This document shows, one piece after another, positions 9,551 through 18,703 of a stretch of DNA of 43,123 nucleotides. The notes beneath the pieces are model-generated. The model searched no databases. It was not told the origin of the DNA and saw only the letters and a list, made by a program, of their open reading frames with translations. This stretch comes from Mesorhizobium muleiense. GTDB taxonomy: Bacteria > Pseudomonadota > Alphaproteobacteria > Rhizobiales > Rhizobiaceae. The translations under genes were made by a program, and so were the position numbers. The first letter of the stretch is position 1. The number at the start of each line of letters is the position of its first letter. The DNA is taken from NCBI RefSeq assembly GCF_900099905.1, contig NZ_FNEE01000037.1, positions 1 through 43,123 on the forward strand, given 5' to 3'.

Positions 9551-10798
9551 TCAGCTCCAGGCATGGAGCGGCGGATTTACGTCGTTGAGGTAGTAGTTGC
9601 CGAGGATCGCGTATTTCCAGCGCACCGGATCGTGCAGCGTGTGGGTGCGGGCGTTGCGCCAGTGCCGGTCGAGATTGTGCTCGGCCAGCGTCGAGCGTGT
9701 GCCGGCGAGCTCGAACAGCTTGTTCGTGGCAATGATGGCGATCTCTGTCGTGAGGATCTTGGATTCGGCAACCGCGATCTGCGCTTCCGCGACGGTCTTC
9801 TCGTTCGGGTCGGCCACGGCGCGATCTACCGCAAGCCCGGCCCTTTCCAGAACCGCCTCTGCCGCGTTGGCCCGCAGGCGAAGGTCGCCAATCGCCTGGA
9901 TCGTATAAGGATCCTGCCAGGCATGATTGACGCCGCTGTCGATCCAGGCGCGCGACTTGGTGCGCACGAAGCCGACAGTCTCGTCGATCGCCGCCTTGGC
10001 GATGCCGAGATCGACCGCGGCCTGGATGATCTGGAAGATGGCGCCGTCGGCCGTCGGCCTGTCATAGCCCTTGTAGCCGGGGACAAGATGCGTTTTGGGC
10101 ACCTTGACATTGTCGAGCAGGACCGTGCCGGACAAAGTCGTCTTCTGTCCGAAGCTCGACCAGTCGTCGATCACCGTCAGTCCGGGCGCGCCGCGATCGG
10201 CGATGGCATACCAGGCGCGCCCCTCGTCATCGAGCGCCACGATCGGAACCAGATGGGCAAGCAGAGCACCGCTCGAATAGAATTTCTGGCCGTTGACCAC
10301 GACATGGTCGCCGGCGTCGACGAACTTTGTCTCGAAGTCGGCCGCGCGCTTGGAGCCGAACTCGGAGAACGCGTTGCCGAAGCGCGTGCCGGACAGCACC
10401 TCAGCGAAAAGCAGCTTCTTCTGCGCCTCGTCGGAGACGGTGCGGATAGCGGCGACGACGCCAAGATGGTTCTGCGGAATCTGGCCGAGCGACGGATCGG
10501 CCGCCGAGATGATGGTGATCACCTTCGACAGGGTCACATAGGAGAGCTCCGGCCCGCCATAGGCTTTCGGCACGTTGATCGACCACAGGCCGCTCTGCGA
10601 AAACGCATCGAGCTCTTCCTTCGGCCAGATGCGTTCACGATCCCGCTTGGAGGCATCCCTGGCGAATTCGGCGGCGAGTTTTTCGGCGACAGCGATTGCC
10701 TCGGCATCGGCCTTGATCACATGCGCCTTGGCAGAGGGTCGTTCGACCGGCGGGACGGCACTGCGGCTATCCGACGCCTGCCTGGATTGGATGGTCAT
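9551..10798 (-). CDS. sfnB: SfnB-like sulfur acquisition oxidoreductase (acyl-CoA dehydrogenase fold)
   Basis: A 415-residue flavoprotein of the acyl-CoA dehydrogenase superfamily, in the branch containing SfnB and DszC that acts in sulfone and sulfur-compound oxidation. The chosen start (MTIQSRQASDSRSAV, 10798) overlaps the livF-type gene stop as ATGA. Typical elements are WSINVPKAYGGPELSYVTL, ADPSLGQIPQNHLGVVAAI, FGNAFSEFGSKRAADFET and the C-terminal AGTRSTLAEHNLDRHWRNAR with a conserved final tryptophan. Neighbours SfnG, MsuE and SsuD support a role in sulfur scavenging from organic sulfones or sulfonates. The substrate is inferred from context. Confidence 0.88.
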   Translation of the reverse strand: MTIQSRQASDSRSAVPPVERPSAKAHVIKADAEAIAVAEKLAAEFARDASKRDRERIWPKEELDAFSQSGLWSINVPKAYGGPELSYVTLSKVITIISAADPSLGQIPQNHLGVVAAIRTVSDEAQKKLLFAEVLSGTRFGNAFSEFGSKRAADFETKFVDAGDHVVVNGQKFYSSGALLAHLVPIVALDDEGRAWYAIADRGAPGLTVIDDWSSFGQKTTLSGTVLLDNVKVPKTHLVPGYKGYDRPTADGAIFQIIQAAVDLGIAKAAIDETVGFVRTKSRAWIDSGVNHAWQDPYTIQAIGDLRLRANAAEAVLERAGLAVDRAVADPNEKTVAEAQIAVAESKILTTEIAIIATNKLFELAGTRSTLAEHNLDRHWRNARTHTLHDPVRWKYAILGNYYLNDVNPPLHAWS

Positions 10799-11586
10799 GC
10801 TGCTGTCTCCTTGGGAAAATGTTGCGGTGGAAGCGGCGCGCCGCCGAGGTAGTAGGTTTTGATATCGGTGCGCTGGCGCAAGTCGGCAGCCGATCCTTCC
10901 AGCACGCTGACGCCGTTCTCGAGCACGGTGGCGCGGTCGGCGTATTTCAGCGCGACCGCCGAATTCTGTTCGGCAACGAGGATCGAAAGGCCTTCGTCGC
11001 GGTTGAGCCGTTTCAGGGCGCTGAAGATCTCGTCGACGATCAGCGGTGCCAGCCCCATCGACGGCTCGTCCAGAACAAAGAGTTTCGGCCGCGACATCAG
11101 ACCCCGGCCGATAGCCGTCATCTGCTGCTCGCCCCCGGAAGTGAGGCCGGACCGGGTTCGCCGCTTCTCGGCGAGCCTTGGGAAAAGTGAATAGACACGA
11201 TCCAGGTCCGCCTTGACGCCCGTGCGAGAGGACGAGCGTCCGAGCGCGCCGGTGAAGAGGTTCTCTTCGACCGTCAGCGAGCGGAAGCAATGCCGGCCCT
11301 CGAGGACTTGGACAAGGCCGCTGCGGACTAGGTGCGAGGGGCTTGCCCTTGAAACATCCTCGCCACCGAAGGTGATCCGACCGGCGGTAATGGCGCCGCG
11401 CTCGGCCGGGAGGAGATTGGATACGGCGCGCAGCAGTGTCGTCTTGCCGGCACCGTTGGAGCCGAGCAGCGCGACGATCTCGCCCCTGCCAACCAACAAG
11501 TCGACGCCGTGTAGGGCGGCGATGGCGCCGTTGTAGACAGCCTCCACGCTGCTAACTGACAGTATCGGGTATTCCGGGATGGACAT
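10795..11586 (-). CDS. LIV-type ABC transporter ATPase (LivF-like)
   Basis: This cytoplasmic ATPase belongs to the branched-chain-amino-acid (HAAT) importer class. Walker A is GSNGAGKT, the signature is LTSGGEQQM, and Walker B is KLFVLDEPS followed by the LivF-typical MGLAPLIVDEIF. Length is 263 residues. It lies between the solute-binding-protein gene and sfnB, with four bases of overlap with sfnB. The surrounding oxygenases make an organosulfur substrate more likely than leucine; that is inference. Confidence 0.92.
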   Translation of the reverse strand: MSIPEYPILSVSSVEAVYNGAIAALHGVDLLVGRGEIVALLGSNGAGKTTLLRAVSNLLPAERGAITAGRITFGGEDVSRASPSHLVRSGLVQVLEGRHCFRSLTVEENLFTGALGRSSSRTGVKADLDRVYSLFPRLAEKRRTRSGLTSGGEQQMTAIGRGLMSRPKLFVLDEPSMGLAPLIVDEIFSALKRLNRDEGLSILVAEQNSAVALKYADRATVLENGVSVLEGSAADLRQRTDIKTYYLGGAPLPPQHFPKETAA

Positions 11587-11652
11587 CGATGACTCCGCTC
11601 GGGAAGGTGGATGGCGCGGCCGGCCAGATTTGTCGGCCGCACCATACCAAAT

Positions 11653-12984
11653 TCAGTTGCTGACCACCGCGTCGGCGTCCTCGGCCGTGCGGATCTTGAT
11701 GCCCTTTTCCTTGGCATACGCCTCGGACGACTTCTCGATGATCGGACGCAGCAGCTTCCAGTCGGGAGCGATCCAGTCGGAGACGACATTCCACTTCTTG
11801 CCGTCCCATTGCTGGAAGGTCACGTAGCCGTCACCCTCGTGATTGTCCCAGGAGACGTTGATCGAGTGGAACAGGTCCTTGGCGCCGAGTGCCTCGACGC
11901 GCGCCGGATCGAGCTTGAGATGCTCGAAGCCCCAACGCACTTCGTCGCCGGTCAGCGTGCGGTTGCCGAACTTGGCCTGTGCGATGCGGACCGCCTCGAC
12001 ATTGAGGATGCCATTGACGATGCCGAGATTGTGGTAGACCGAGCCGATGCGGCTTTTGTCCTCGAGATTGCCTTTGCCGTCGCCGTAGACCGTTTTGACG
12101 ATCTCCTGGACCACCGGATACCGCTCACCCGAGGCCTGGGTGGTGATGGCCGTATAGCCCTTGGCGGCATCGCCGGCGGGGATGACATCCTCTTCGGAAT
12201 TCGACCAGACATTGCCTATGATGTGATCGGCCGGGAAGCCTGTCTTCTGCGCGGTCTTCAAGGCGACGGGGTTCATCACGCCCCAGCCGCGCAGCACGAC
12301 ATAGTCAGGATGCTCGCGCCGGATGGTCAGCCACTGCGCCTGCTGCTCGTTGCCGGGATGCGGCACCTCGATCTGCGACAGCTCGAAGCCGTATTTCTGC
12401 GACAGCAGCTCATAGATCGGGATCGTCTCCTTCCCATAGGGCGAGCCGTGATAGAGCACGACGATGTTCTTGCCCTTGAGCTTGTCGAGGCCTCCTTCCT
12501 TGGACGCGATGTAGTTCACGATGCCGGAGGTCTCGCTGTAAGGATTGAGCAGCAGCGGGAAGACGTAAGGGAACACCCGCCCGTCGGTCGTGTCTGTGCG
12601 GCCGTGGTTGATGGTGATCAGCGGCACCTTGTCGTCGGTGATGCGATCGATCATGGCATAGGCGATGCCGACCGAGAGTGGATTCCAGGCAGCGATGCCG
12701 GGATTGCTCTTCAACCGTTCATACACCTCGACGCCCTTCTCGACCTCATATTGCGTCTCGCCTTCGCTCCAGGCCAGCTTGGCGCCATTGACGCCGCCGT
12801 CGCGGATGTTGATCAGGTTGAGATAGTCGATGAAGCCACCGAAAAAGCCGGTTCCGCCGGCCGCATACGGACCGACACGGTAGCTCTGCAGGGGAAAGTA
12901 TTGTTCTTCGGCGTGAACCGCCGTCGCGCCGAGCACGAAGGCCGTGGCGATCGCCGCTTTTCTTAGGTGACTGAAGAAGGTCAT
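11653..12984 (-). CDS. Periplasmic solute-binding protein of a LIV-type ABC importer
   Basis: A 443-residue type I periplasmic binding protein. The first 25 residues form a signal peptide (MTFFSHLRKAAIATAFVLG, cleavage after AVHA). The mature part has the Peripla_BP_6 layout: GFIDYLNLINIRDGGVNG, LKSNPGIAAWNPLSVG, and KGKNIVVLYHGSPYGKETIP. The start has an AGGAG ribosome-binding site about ten bases upstream. It should capture the substrate for the adjacent LivHM-LivFG-like transporter. Given its operon, a sulfonate or sulfone ligand is plausible but unproven. Confidence 0.9.
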   Translation of the reverse strand: MTFFSHLRKAAIATAFVLGATAVHAEEQYFPLQSYRVGPYAAGGTGFFGGFIDYLNLINIRDGGVNGAKLAWSEGETQYEVEKGVEVYERLKSNPGIAAWNPLSVGIAYAMIDRITDDKVPLITINHGRTDTTDGRVFPYVFPLLLNPYSETSGIVNYIASKEGGLDKLKGKNIVVLYHGSPYGKETIPIYELLSQKYGFELSQIEVPHPGNEQQAQWLTIRREHPDYVVLRGWGVMNPVALKTAQKTGFPADHIIGNVWSNSEEDVIPAGDAAKGYTAITTQASGERYPVVQEIVKTVYGDGKGNLEDKSRIGSVYHNLGIVNGILNVEAVRIAQAKFGNRTLTGDEVRWGFEHLKLDPARVEALGAKDLFHSINVSWDNHEGDGYVTFQQWDGKKWNVVSDWIAPDWKLLRPIIEKSSEAYAKEKGIKIRTAEDADAVVSN

Positions 12985-13037
12985 TGCTTACGTCTCCTGA
13001 TGGGTTGGTCCGAGCGGAGGAGGAAGTTGAGCGGCAA

Positions 13038-14086
13038 TCAGCTGGACCTTGAGCCGATCCGTCGTTTGAGGCGGTCGAAGAGGGCCGACAGCCCGCTCGG
13101 TTCCGCGATGAGGAAGATGATGATAATGGCGCCGAGCACGATGCGCTGGCTCATGTCGAGAACGCCCGAATCGAACAGGCCGCCGAACAGGAATGCGCCG
13201 AGCCGGGACAGAAAGAGCGGGAGGACAACGATGAACGCCGCACCCAAAACGCGCCACGGATCGAGGCCAGCCCGCCGATGATGATGATGAACAGGATCTG
13301 GAATGAGCGGTCGAGATTGAAGCCTGCCGGCTCGACGGTGCGCAGATAGGTGAAGGCCCACAGCACGCCGGCGATACCGATGATGAACGACGAGATGGCG
13401 AACGCCAGAAGCTTGGTTCGCAGCACCGGCACACCGATGACGCGTGCGGCGGTTTCGTTGTCCCGCACGGCGATGAAGTTGCGACCGGTCGCGCTGTTGA
13501 CCAAGCGCCAGACGAGGGCCGTCAGCACCATGACCGTGGTGACCGAAAGCAAATAGCGGCCGGTCGCGCTGTCGAGCGAAAGACCGGCGACGGCCAGGTG
13601 CGGCGCCGAGATCACCCCGGACGGGTTGTCGTTGGAGAACCAGCCGAACTTGGTCAGCGCCCATTGCACGAAGAACTGGGCGGCGAGCGTCGAGACGGCG
13701 AGGTAGAAGCCGCGCAGCCTGAGACTGGGCAGGCCGAACACGACGCCGAAGCCGGCGGCGGAAATTCCGGCCAGGATCATGGTCACCGCCAGCGGCAGGC
13801 CTTCGACCCTGAGGTTGAAATTGTAGGCGCCGAACGCGCCCACCGCCATGAAGGCGGAAGAGCCAAGCGAGAGCTGGCCGCAATAGCCGGTCAGCAAATT
13901 GAGGCCGACCGCCGCCAGGCTGAGCGCCAGGAATGGCAGCAGGATCGCCTCGACCAGATAGCCCGAAGCATAGGCAGGGACCACGCCGTAGGCGACGACG
14001 AACAGGGCGGTCGCCAACGCCAGCTTCTGAACGAGTTTCGCCCAGTCGACTGGAAGCCTTGCGGCGTCGAGAGCTTGCACGGCCAT
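13038..14086 (-). pseudogene. LIV-type ABC transporter permease (LivM-like) with one frameshift
   Basis: This inner-membrane permease is intact for its first about 280 codons (FLALSLAAVGLNLLTGYCGQ, LSLGSSAFMAVGAFGAYNF, and the permease motif FIAVRDNETAARVIGVPVLR). At about 13248 one base is missing in GCG-TTTTG, so SIRGA is followed by WVRRSS instead of VLGAAFIVVLPLFLSRLG. The correct C-terminus is readable in the next frame and ends LFDRLKRRIGSRSS at 13038. Because every neighbour is intact and in register, this may be a sequencing error. Start ATG at 14086, three bases after the LivH-like gene. Confidence 0.82.
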
Positions 14087-14089
14087 GGT

Positions 14090-14986
14090 TCAGACCCTTT
14101 CGACGGTTTTCTGGCCAAACAGGCCGGAGGGGCGCACCAAAAGCACAACCAGCGCCAGCGCATAGGCGAACCAGCCCTCGATGCCGCCGCCGACGAACGG
14201 GCCGAGATAGACCTCGGCCAGCTTCTCGCTGGCGCCGATGATGAGGCCGCCAACGATGGCGCCGAGGATGGAATCGAAGCCGCCAAGCACCAGCACCGGC
14301 AGCGCCTTCAGCACGATCAGCGACAGCGAGAACCGGACGCCGAGACGCGCGCCCCACAACAGTCCGGTGACCAGCGCGACGAAGCCGGCCGCCGTCCACA
14401 CGGTGCCCCAGATGCGAGGCAGCCGCAGCCCGACGGCGAGGGCCGCGAACTGATCGTCGGCGACGGCGCGAAACGCAAGGCCGATCCGCGTCCAATAGAA
14501 GAAGGCGCTGAGGCCTGCGACCATGGCGGCGGCGATCGCCGCCGCCAGCAGGTCGAAGGATGAGATCAGTATGCCGCCGACCTCGAAGGGGGTGTCGTCG
14601 ATGCCGAGGTCGAGCCCGTGCACCTGCGTGCCCCAGATAAGCTGGGCGGCACCTTCGATGATGTAGGAGAGCCCCAGCGTCGCCATGAACAGCGTCATCG
14701 GCGAGCGGTTGACCAGTGGCCTGAGCACGGTCCGCTCGATGGTGAAGCCGAGCGCGACCATGACCGCGAAGGTGATGAGCAGCGAAAGCGCGAAGGGGAT
14801 GCCGCGTTCGACGAGGCTGACAAAGGTGAGCGCTGCGAACAGCACCATCGACCCCTGCGCGAAGTTCAGCACGCCCGACGTCTTGTAGATCAGCACGAAA
14901 CCTATGGCGACAAGCGAATACATGACGCCAGAGAGCAGGCCGCCGACCAGCACTTCGATGACGAAGAGGAAATCATAGTAGCTCAT
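14090..14986 (-). CDS. LIV-type ABC transporter permease (LivH-like)
   Basis: A 298-residue inner-membrane permease beginning MSYYDFLFVIEVLVGGLLSG. It shows the LivH features of an early GVMYSLVAIGFVLIYKTSGV and NFAQGSMVLFAA segment and the cytoplasmic loop FRAVADDQFAALAVGLRLPR. The ATG shares its A with the stop of the upstream ATPase gene (TGATG), so the two are coupled. It partners the LivM-like permease in the same importer. Confidence 0.92.
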   Translation of the reverse strand: MSYYDFLFVIEVLVGGLLSGVMYSLVAIGFVLIYKTSGVLNFAQGSMVLFAALTFVSLVERGIPFALSLLITFAVMVALGFTIERTVLRPLVNRSPMTLFMATLGLSYIIEGAAQLIWGTQVHGLDLGIDDTPFEVGGILISSFDLLAAAIAAAMVAGLSAFFYWTRIGLAFRAVADDQFAALAVGLRLPRIWGTVWTAAGFVALVTGLLWGARLGVRFSLSLIVLKALPVLVLGGFDSILGAIVGGLIIGASEKLAEVYLGPFVGGGIEGWFAYALALVVLLVRPSGLFGQKTVERV

Positions 14987-15888
14987 CAGATGTCCTCGCC
15001 ATTCTCGCCCTCGGCGGTGCCGATATAGGCCCGGATCACTGCCGGATCGGCCCTGACCTCGGCCGGCGTCCCGTCTGCGATCTTGCGGCCGTAGTCGAGC
15101 ACGGCGACGCGGTCGGAGAGGCCCATGACGACGCCGATGTCGTGCTCGATCAGGATGATGGTGACGCCGTGCCGGTCGCGCGCGGCGCGCACGAAGCCGG
15201 CCATCTCGGCCTTCTCGGTCGCCGTCATGCCGGCCATCGGCTCGTCGAGCAGCAGCAGCTTCGGCTCGGCGACCAGCGCGCGCGCCAGCTCGACCCGCTT
15301 CTGCAGGCCGTAAGGCAAGGTGGCGACGAGGCGGTCGGCGACGCTTTCGAGATGCAGGAAGGCGACTATCTGATCGGTCTTTTCGGCGATTCCCGCATCT
15401 TCGCTCCGGGCGCGTGGCAGACCTGCAATATGTTCGACGAAACTGGCGCGCCTGGTGTGGACGCGGCCGCACGCGATGTTGTTGCGCACGGACAGACCGC
15501 CGAATAGCGCCAGGTTCTGGAAGGTTCGCGCAACGCCGAGCCGTGCTAGACGGCTCGCCGGCACCCGGGAGAAGGACTGCCCGCCGATCGCAATCCTGCC
15601 GCGGTCGGCGTGATAGAGGCCGCTGATGATGTTGATCAGTGAGGACTTGCCGGCGCCGTTGGGGCCGATCACCGCGCGGATCTCGCCGACTTCCACTTCG
15701 AGATCAACATCGCTCAGCGCCTTGACCCCGCCAAAGGAAATGCCGATCCCGCTCAGCGCGAGAACCACATCCGGCCGTGACGACAGGCGTGCCAGACGCC
15801 TGTCGCCGACGGGGTTAGCCACCGCGAGGATGGCGGAAATTTCGGACGCGCGCTCGTATGCGGCCGCTCCCAGCGAAGCACCAATCAT
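14986..15888 (-). CDS. LIV-type ABC transporter ATPase (LivG-like)
   Basis: A 300-residue ATPase of the LivG class. Walker A is GPNGAGKSS, the Q-loop region is ARTFQNLALF, the signature region is LPYGLQKRVELARAL, and Walker B is KLLLLDEPMAGM. It has an N-terminal extension of about 40 residues ahead of the usual domain start (LALSGIGISFGGVKAL). An AGGA ribosome-binding site precedes the ATG at 15888. It pairs with the LivF-like ATPase encoded three genes downstream. Confidence 0.92.
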   Translation of the reverse strand: MIGASLGAAAYERASEISAILAVANPVGDRRLARLSSRPDVVLALSGIGISFGGVKALSDVDLEVEVGEIRAVIGPNGAGKSSLINIISGLYHADRGRIAIGGQSFSRVPASRLARLGVARTFQNLALFGGLSVRNNIACGRVHTRRASFVEHIAGLPRARSEDAGIAEKTDQIVAFLHLESVADRLVATLPYGLQKRVELARALVAEPKLLLLDEPMAGMTATEKAEMAGFVRAARDRHGVTIILIEHDIGVVMGLSDRVAVLDYGRKIADGTPAEVRADPAVIRAYIGTAEGENGEDI

Positions 15889-15944
15889 GAAACATTCCTG
15901 CTTTTGAAGGCGTGTCGGCTGCGGCCCCGTGGGCCGCGCCCGTC

Positions 15945-17045
15945 CTATTCCGCGGCGACAAGCTCCCTGTCGCGAGCTGCTTCCAGTTCGCGCACCAGAG
16001 GAATGACGCGCTTGCCGAAGAACTCGACCTCTTCCTGGAAATGCAGGAAGCCGAGCAGGATCAGGTCGGCACCGGCGTCCTTCAGTTTCAGGATGCGTTC
16101 GGCGATCTGTTCCGGCGTGCCGATGAGATTGCTGCGGAAGCCGTCATTGTACTGAACGAGATCCTCGAGGGACGACTTCGCCCAATTGCCTTCGCCTTCC
16201 GGCGAGGCCTTGCCGGCATTCTTGACCTGATCGGCAAAGCCCTGCACCGCCTCCGGATTCGCCTTGGCGATGATCTCGTCGAGCACGGCGCGCGCTTCCT
16301 GCTCGCTCTCGCGGGCGATGGCGAAAGCGTTGACGCCGATCCTAACCTTGTGGCCGTTGGCTTTCGCCTTGGTGCGGATGTCGTCGACCTGCTTCCGGAT
16401 CTCCTCCGGGGTATTGCCGTTGGTGAAATACCAATCGGAGACACGAGACGCCATGTCGCGAGCGGCTCGCGACGAGCCGCCCTGGAATATCTCGGGCAAG
16501 GGCTCGATCGGCTTCGGCTTCATGGAATAGTTGGTGAAGCGGTAGAAATCGCCCTTCAGCGTGAAGCTGTCTTCCGTCCAGATGCCGCGCAACGCTCGGA
16601 TAAATTCCTCCGACCGGCGATAGCGCTCGTCATGATCGAGCCAGAGTTCGCCAATCGCGGCGAACTCGCCTCGGAACCAGCCGCTGACGACATTGACGGA
16701 GACGCGGCCATTGGTCAGGTGGTTGATGGTAGCGATCTGCTTGGCCGCCAGCGCAGGGTTCCACGGACCGGGCAGGATCGCTGCGATGACCTTCAGCGTT
16801 GTGGTCGCGGCAAGCAAGGCATGGCTGAACGAGACTGATTCGTGCTGGTTGTCGGCCCCATAGCCGGCTGTGAAACGGATCTGGCTCAGCGCATAGTCGA
16901 ACCCGTTGGCCTCGGCAATCTGGGCGAGCTTGCGGTTGTAGTCGATATCCCAACCCGTCCGCTGCTCGATGTTGGAGATGACCAGGCCGCCGGAGACGTT
17001 CGGGACCCAGTAGGCGAATTTGATGGCGTCGGAATGCGAACTCAT
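15945..17045 (-). CDS. sfnG: FMNH2-dependent dimethylsulfone monooxygenase (SfnG)
   Basis: A 366-residue bacterial-luciferase-like monooxygenase that converts dimethylsulfone to methanesulfinate in the known SfnG pathway. The start at 17045 (MSSHSDAIKFAYWVPNVSGG) sits behind AGGGGA; a longer open frame upstream overlaps msuE antisense-like sequence and is rejected. Family-typical segments include EQRTGWDIDYNRKLAQIAE, ILPGPWNPALAAKQIATINH, NGRVSVNVVSGWFRGEF and EIFQGGSSRAARDMAS. It depends on a flavin reductase, and MsuE is encoded immediately upstream. SfnG identity is strong from the N-terminal signature. Confidence 0.93.
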   Translation of the reverse strand: MSSHSDAIKFAYWVPNVSGGLVISNIEQRTGWDIDYNRKLAQIAEANGFDYALSQIRFTAGYGADNQHESVSFSHALLAATTTLKVIAAILPGPWNPALAAKQIATINHLTNGRVSVNVVSGWFRGEFAAIGELWLDHDERYRRSEEFIRALRGIWTEDSFTLKGDFYRFTNYSMKPKPIEPLPEIFQGGSSRAARDMASRVSDWYFTNGNTPEEIRKQVDDIRTKAKANGHKVRIGVNAFAIARESEQEARAVLDEIIAKANPEAVQGFADQVKNAGKASPEGEGNWAKSSLEDLVQYNDGFRSNLIGTPEQIAERILKLKDAGADLILLGFLHFQEEVEFFGKRVIPLVRELEAARDRELVAAE

Positions 17046-17070
17046 GTCGTCGTTTCCCCTGTTGATTGGC

Positions 17071-17667
17071 TCAGCCGACGCGGGTGGCGACGGCGGCATT
17101 TGCGTGACTTGAGTTGAGCAAGGAGACCGCGTCGGTAGCGGCCCTTGCAATACGCTCGATGATGGCTGCGCCGACGATTTCGCCATCGACGAAATCGTCG
17201 GGCGTGCCGTAGACGCCCGTAGGGACGGTGACAGAGCCAAAAAAGCCGAACAATGGCCGGAGCTGATGTTCGAGCACCAGGCCATGGTATGGGCTCCCGC
17301 CGGTCGCCGCGAGAAGCACGGTCTTGCCCGTCAACGCGCGATAGTCGACCAGGTCGAACAGGTGCTTGAGAGCGCCAGTGTAGGAAGCCCTATAGACAGG
17401 CGTTCCGACCACGAGCAAATCGGCCTTCTCGACACGCTGGATAATCGCTTCTCCAGATGCGCCAAGTGCGCCGCGGGATAGTCCGGCGAAAAGCGACGGT
17501 GCTGCCTCCGTGATCTCAATCAGACCGGTGTCGGCAAGCAGGCGCAACGCGACCGCCTTGACCAGCGCATTGACGACCGCCGTGGTGCGGGACGGGTTGC
17601 TTACACCGCCGGATATTCCAAGAACCGATAATCGTGCCAAGTCATCTATCTCCCACACATGCGCCAT
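17071..17667 (-). CDS. msuE: NADPH-dependent FMN reductase (MsuE-like)
   Basis: A 198-residue flavodoxin-fold reductase that supplies FMNH2 to the two monooxygenases of the operon. Key elements are the flavin-phosphate loop LGISGGVSNPSRTTAVVNAL, the segment DLLVVGTPVYRASYTGALKH and LAATGGSPYHGLVLEHQLRP, all typical of SsuE/MsuE. It is the first gene of the ten-gene minus-strand operon and lies 25 bp upstream of sfnG. The ATG at 17667 is used; an in-frame valine codon slightly downstream is a possible alternative start. Confidence 0.9.
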   Translation of the reverse strand: MAHVWEIDDLARLSVLGISGGVSNPSRTTAVVNALVKAVALRLLADTGLIEITEAAPSLFAGLSRGALGASGEAIIQRVEKADLLVVGTPVYRASYTGALKHLFDLVDYRALTGKTVLLAATGGSPYHGLVLEHQLRPLFGFFGSVTVPTGVYGTPDDFVDGEIVGAAIIERIARAATDAVSLLNSSHANAAVATRVG

Positions 17668-17693
17668 AGGCCACCACCGAAACCAAACGATAT

Positions 17694-17744
17694 TCTACGA
17701 AATCTGTAGACATAAGGTACTTTGTTCTGATGTTTTCACGTCAA
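17694..17744 (-). promoter_or_regulatory. Candidate promoter/operator of the sulfur operon
   Basis: Upstream of msuE a minus-strand TTGACG (-35-like, 17739-17744) is followed after 17-19 bases by a weak AGTACC/TACCTT. Just downstream, the inverted repeat TCTAC-N7-GTAGA (17694-17710) could bind a regulator. A sulfur-starvation regulator would be expected for these enzymes, but none is encoded in the window. Assignment is by position and motif only. Confidence 0.35.
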
Positions 17745-18205
17745 TGGGAAAAACGGCGCTGCTAGGAGCGGCACGCCCACCGCATTCGATCTCAAATGGG
17801 ATTAACTTGGCAGGGGCCGTAGGCGTCACCCGCGAGTTCGACTTTGGTGAAAACAGGCTCCGCCGGCGCGATATGAGGAATGTCGTCCAGCCGTTTGTGA
17901 CAGCGCTCTCCACCGATGCCACGCAATCAAATGAGCGCGTGTATTATGACGGCTAGGCGTGCGAGAAACGTCCTCAGGCATTGCCCTACGAAGGAGCCGA
18001 TATTAGCGCCGAGATTTCAAGGCTGGTCAGGGACGATTGAGAGTTTTGAGCACCGGCAGCACGAAGGCGGCAATCGCAGCGTCATGCCTTCGGAACCATC
18101 GGTAGCTGCTCAATACGTTCTGTTGTGCTCCTGCCTGTATATGTGTTGCGTAATTCCCCTGAATGGCAACGGATTACCTGCGTCTGGTTATTCATTCTTC
18201 ACCAC
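17745..18205. other. No gene seen upstream of the sulfur operon
   Basis: The open frames here are short and lack recognisable domains or good ribosome-binding sites. The composition is less GC-rich than in the operon, as expected of intergenic or decayed DNA. Confidence 0.3.
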
Positions 18206-18703
18206 TCACCCGCCCTTGATGATCTTTCGAAGCCGGGCGGGATCGGACAAAATCGCGAGGTCCTTCAACGGATTGCCGTAGACGGCGATGAGATCTGCGT
18301 GAGCGCCAGGCGCGATGGTGCCGATGAGGCCTTCCATGTTGAGCACGCGGGCAGCATCCACCGTCGCGGATCGGATCACGTCCCGAGGCTTGAGAACGCG
18401 GCCGCGCAGAAGAAATTCCTCTGATTGGTGCCTATGCATCTGGCCAAGCAGATCGGAGCCGTAGCCCATGGTCACGCCAGCGCTTTGAAGCGTTTCGAGC
18501 GCCGACAAGCCGGCATCGAGAACGAAGCTCACCTTTTCAAGGGATTCGGCGGACATGCCGTATCTGGCTCCGTCCCGAGCGACGACAGCAAAGGTGATGT
18601 TCGTCGGGACGACGAACGCGCCTGCCTCGCGAACCCGGTTGGCGGTTGTCGCTTTGATGAGGTTTCCATGCTCGATTCGGATGGTCGACGTTTCATCCCA
18701 GAT
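18206..18703 (-). pseudogene. Amidohydrolase-family C-terminal fragment
   Basis: The minus strand encodes the C-terminal part of a metal-dependent amidohydrolase of the imidazolonepropionase/prolidase-like group. Visible are IRIEHGNLIKATTANRV with AGAFVVPTNITF, the metal-site region MGYGSDLLGQMHRHQSEEF, and the typical end GTIAPGAHADLIAVYGNPL. The frame runs back to a stop at 18704-18706, so the N-terminal two thirds, including the HxH metal motif, is missing. An internal methionine at 18556 could start a 116-residue peptide but it would lack catalysis. Confidence 0.75.

Noticed and set aside
9521..12966. Two long plus-strand frames (9521-10852 and 11611-12966)
   Set aside because: They are antisense to sfnB and the solute-binding-protein gene, which have clear family motifs and ribosome-binding sites.
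13598..16838. Plus-strand frames at 13598-14563 and 15912-16838
   Set aside because: Antisense shadows of the permease and sfnG genes, with charged low-complexity translations.
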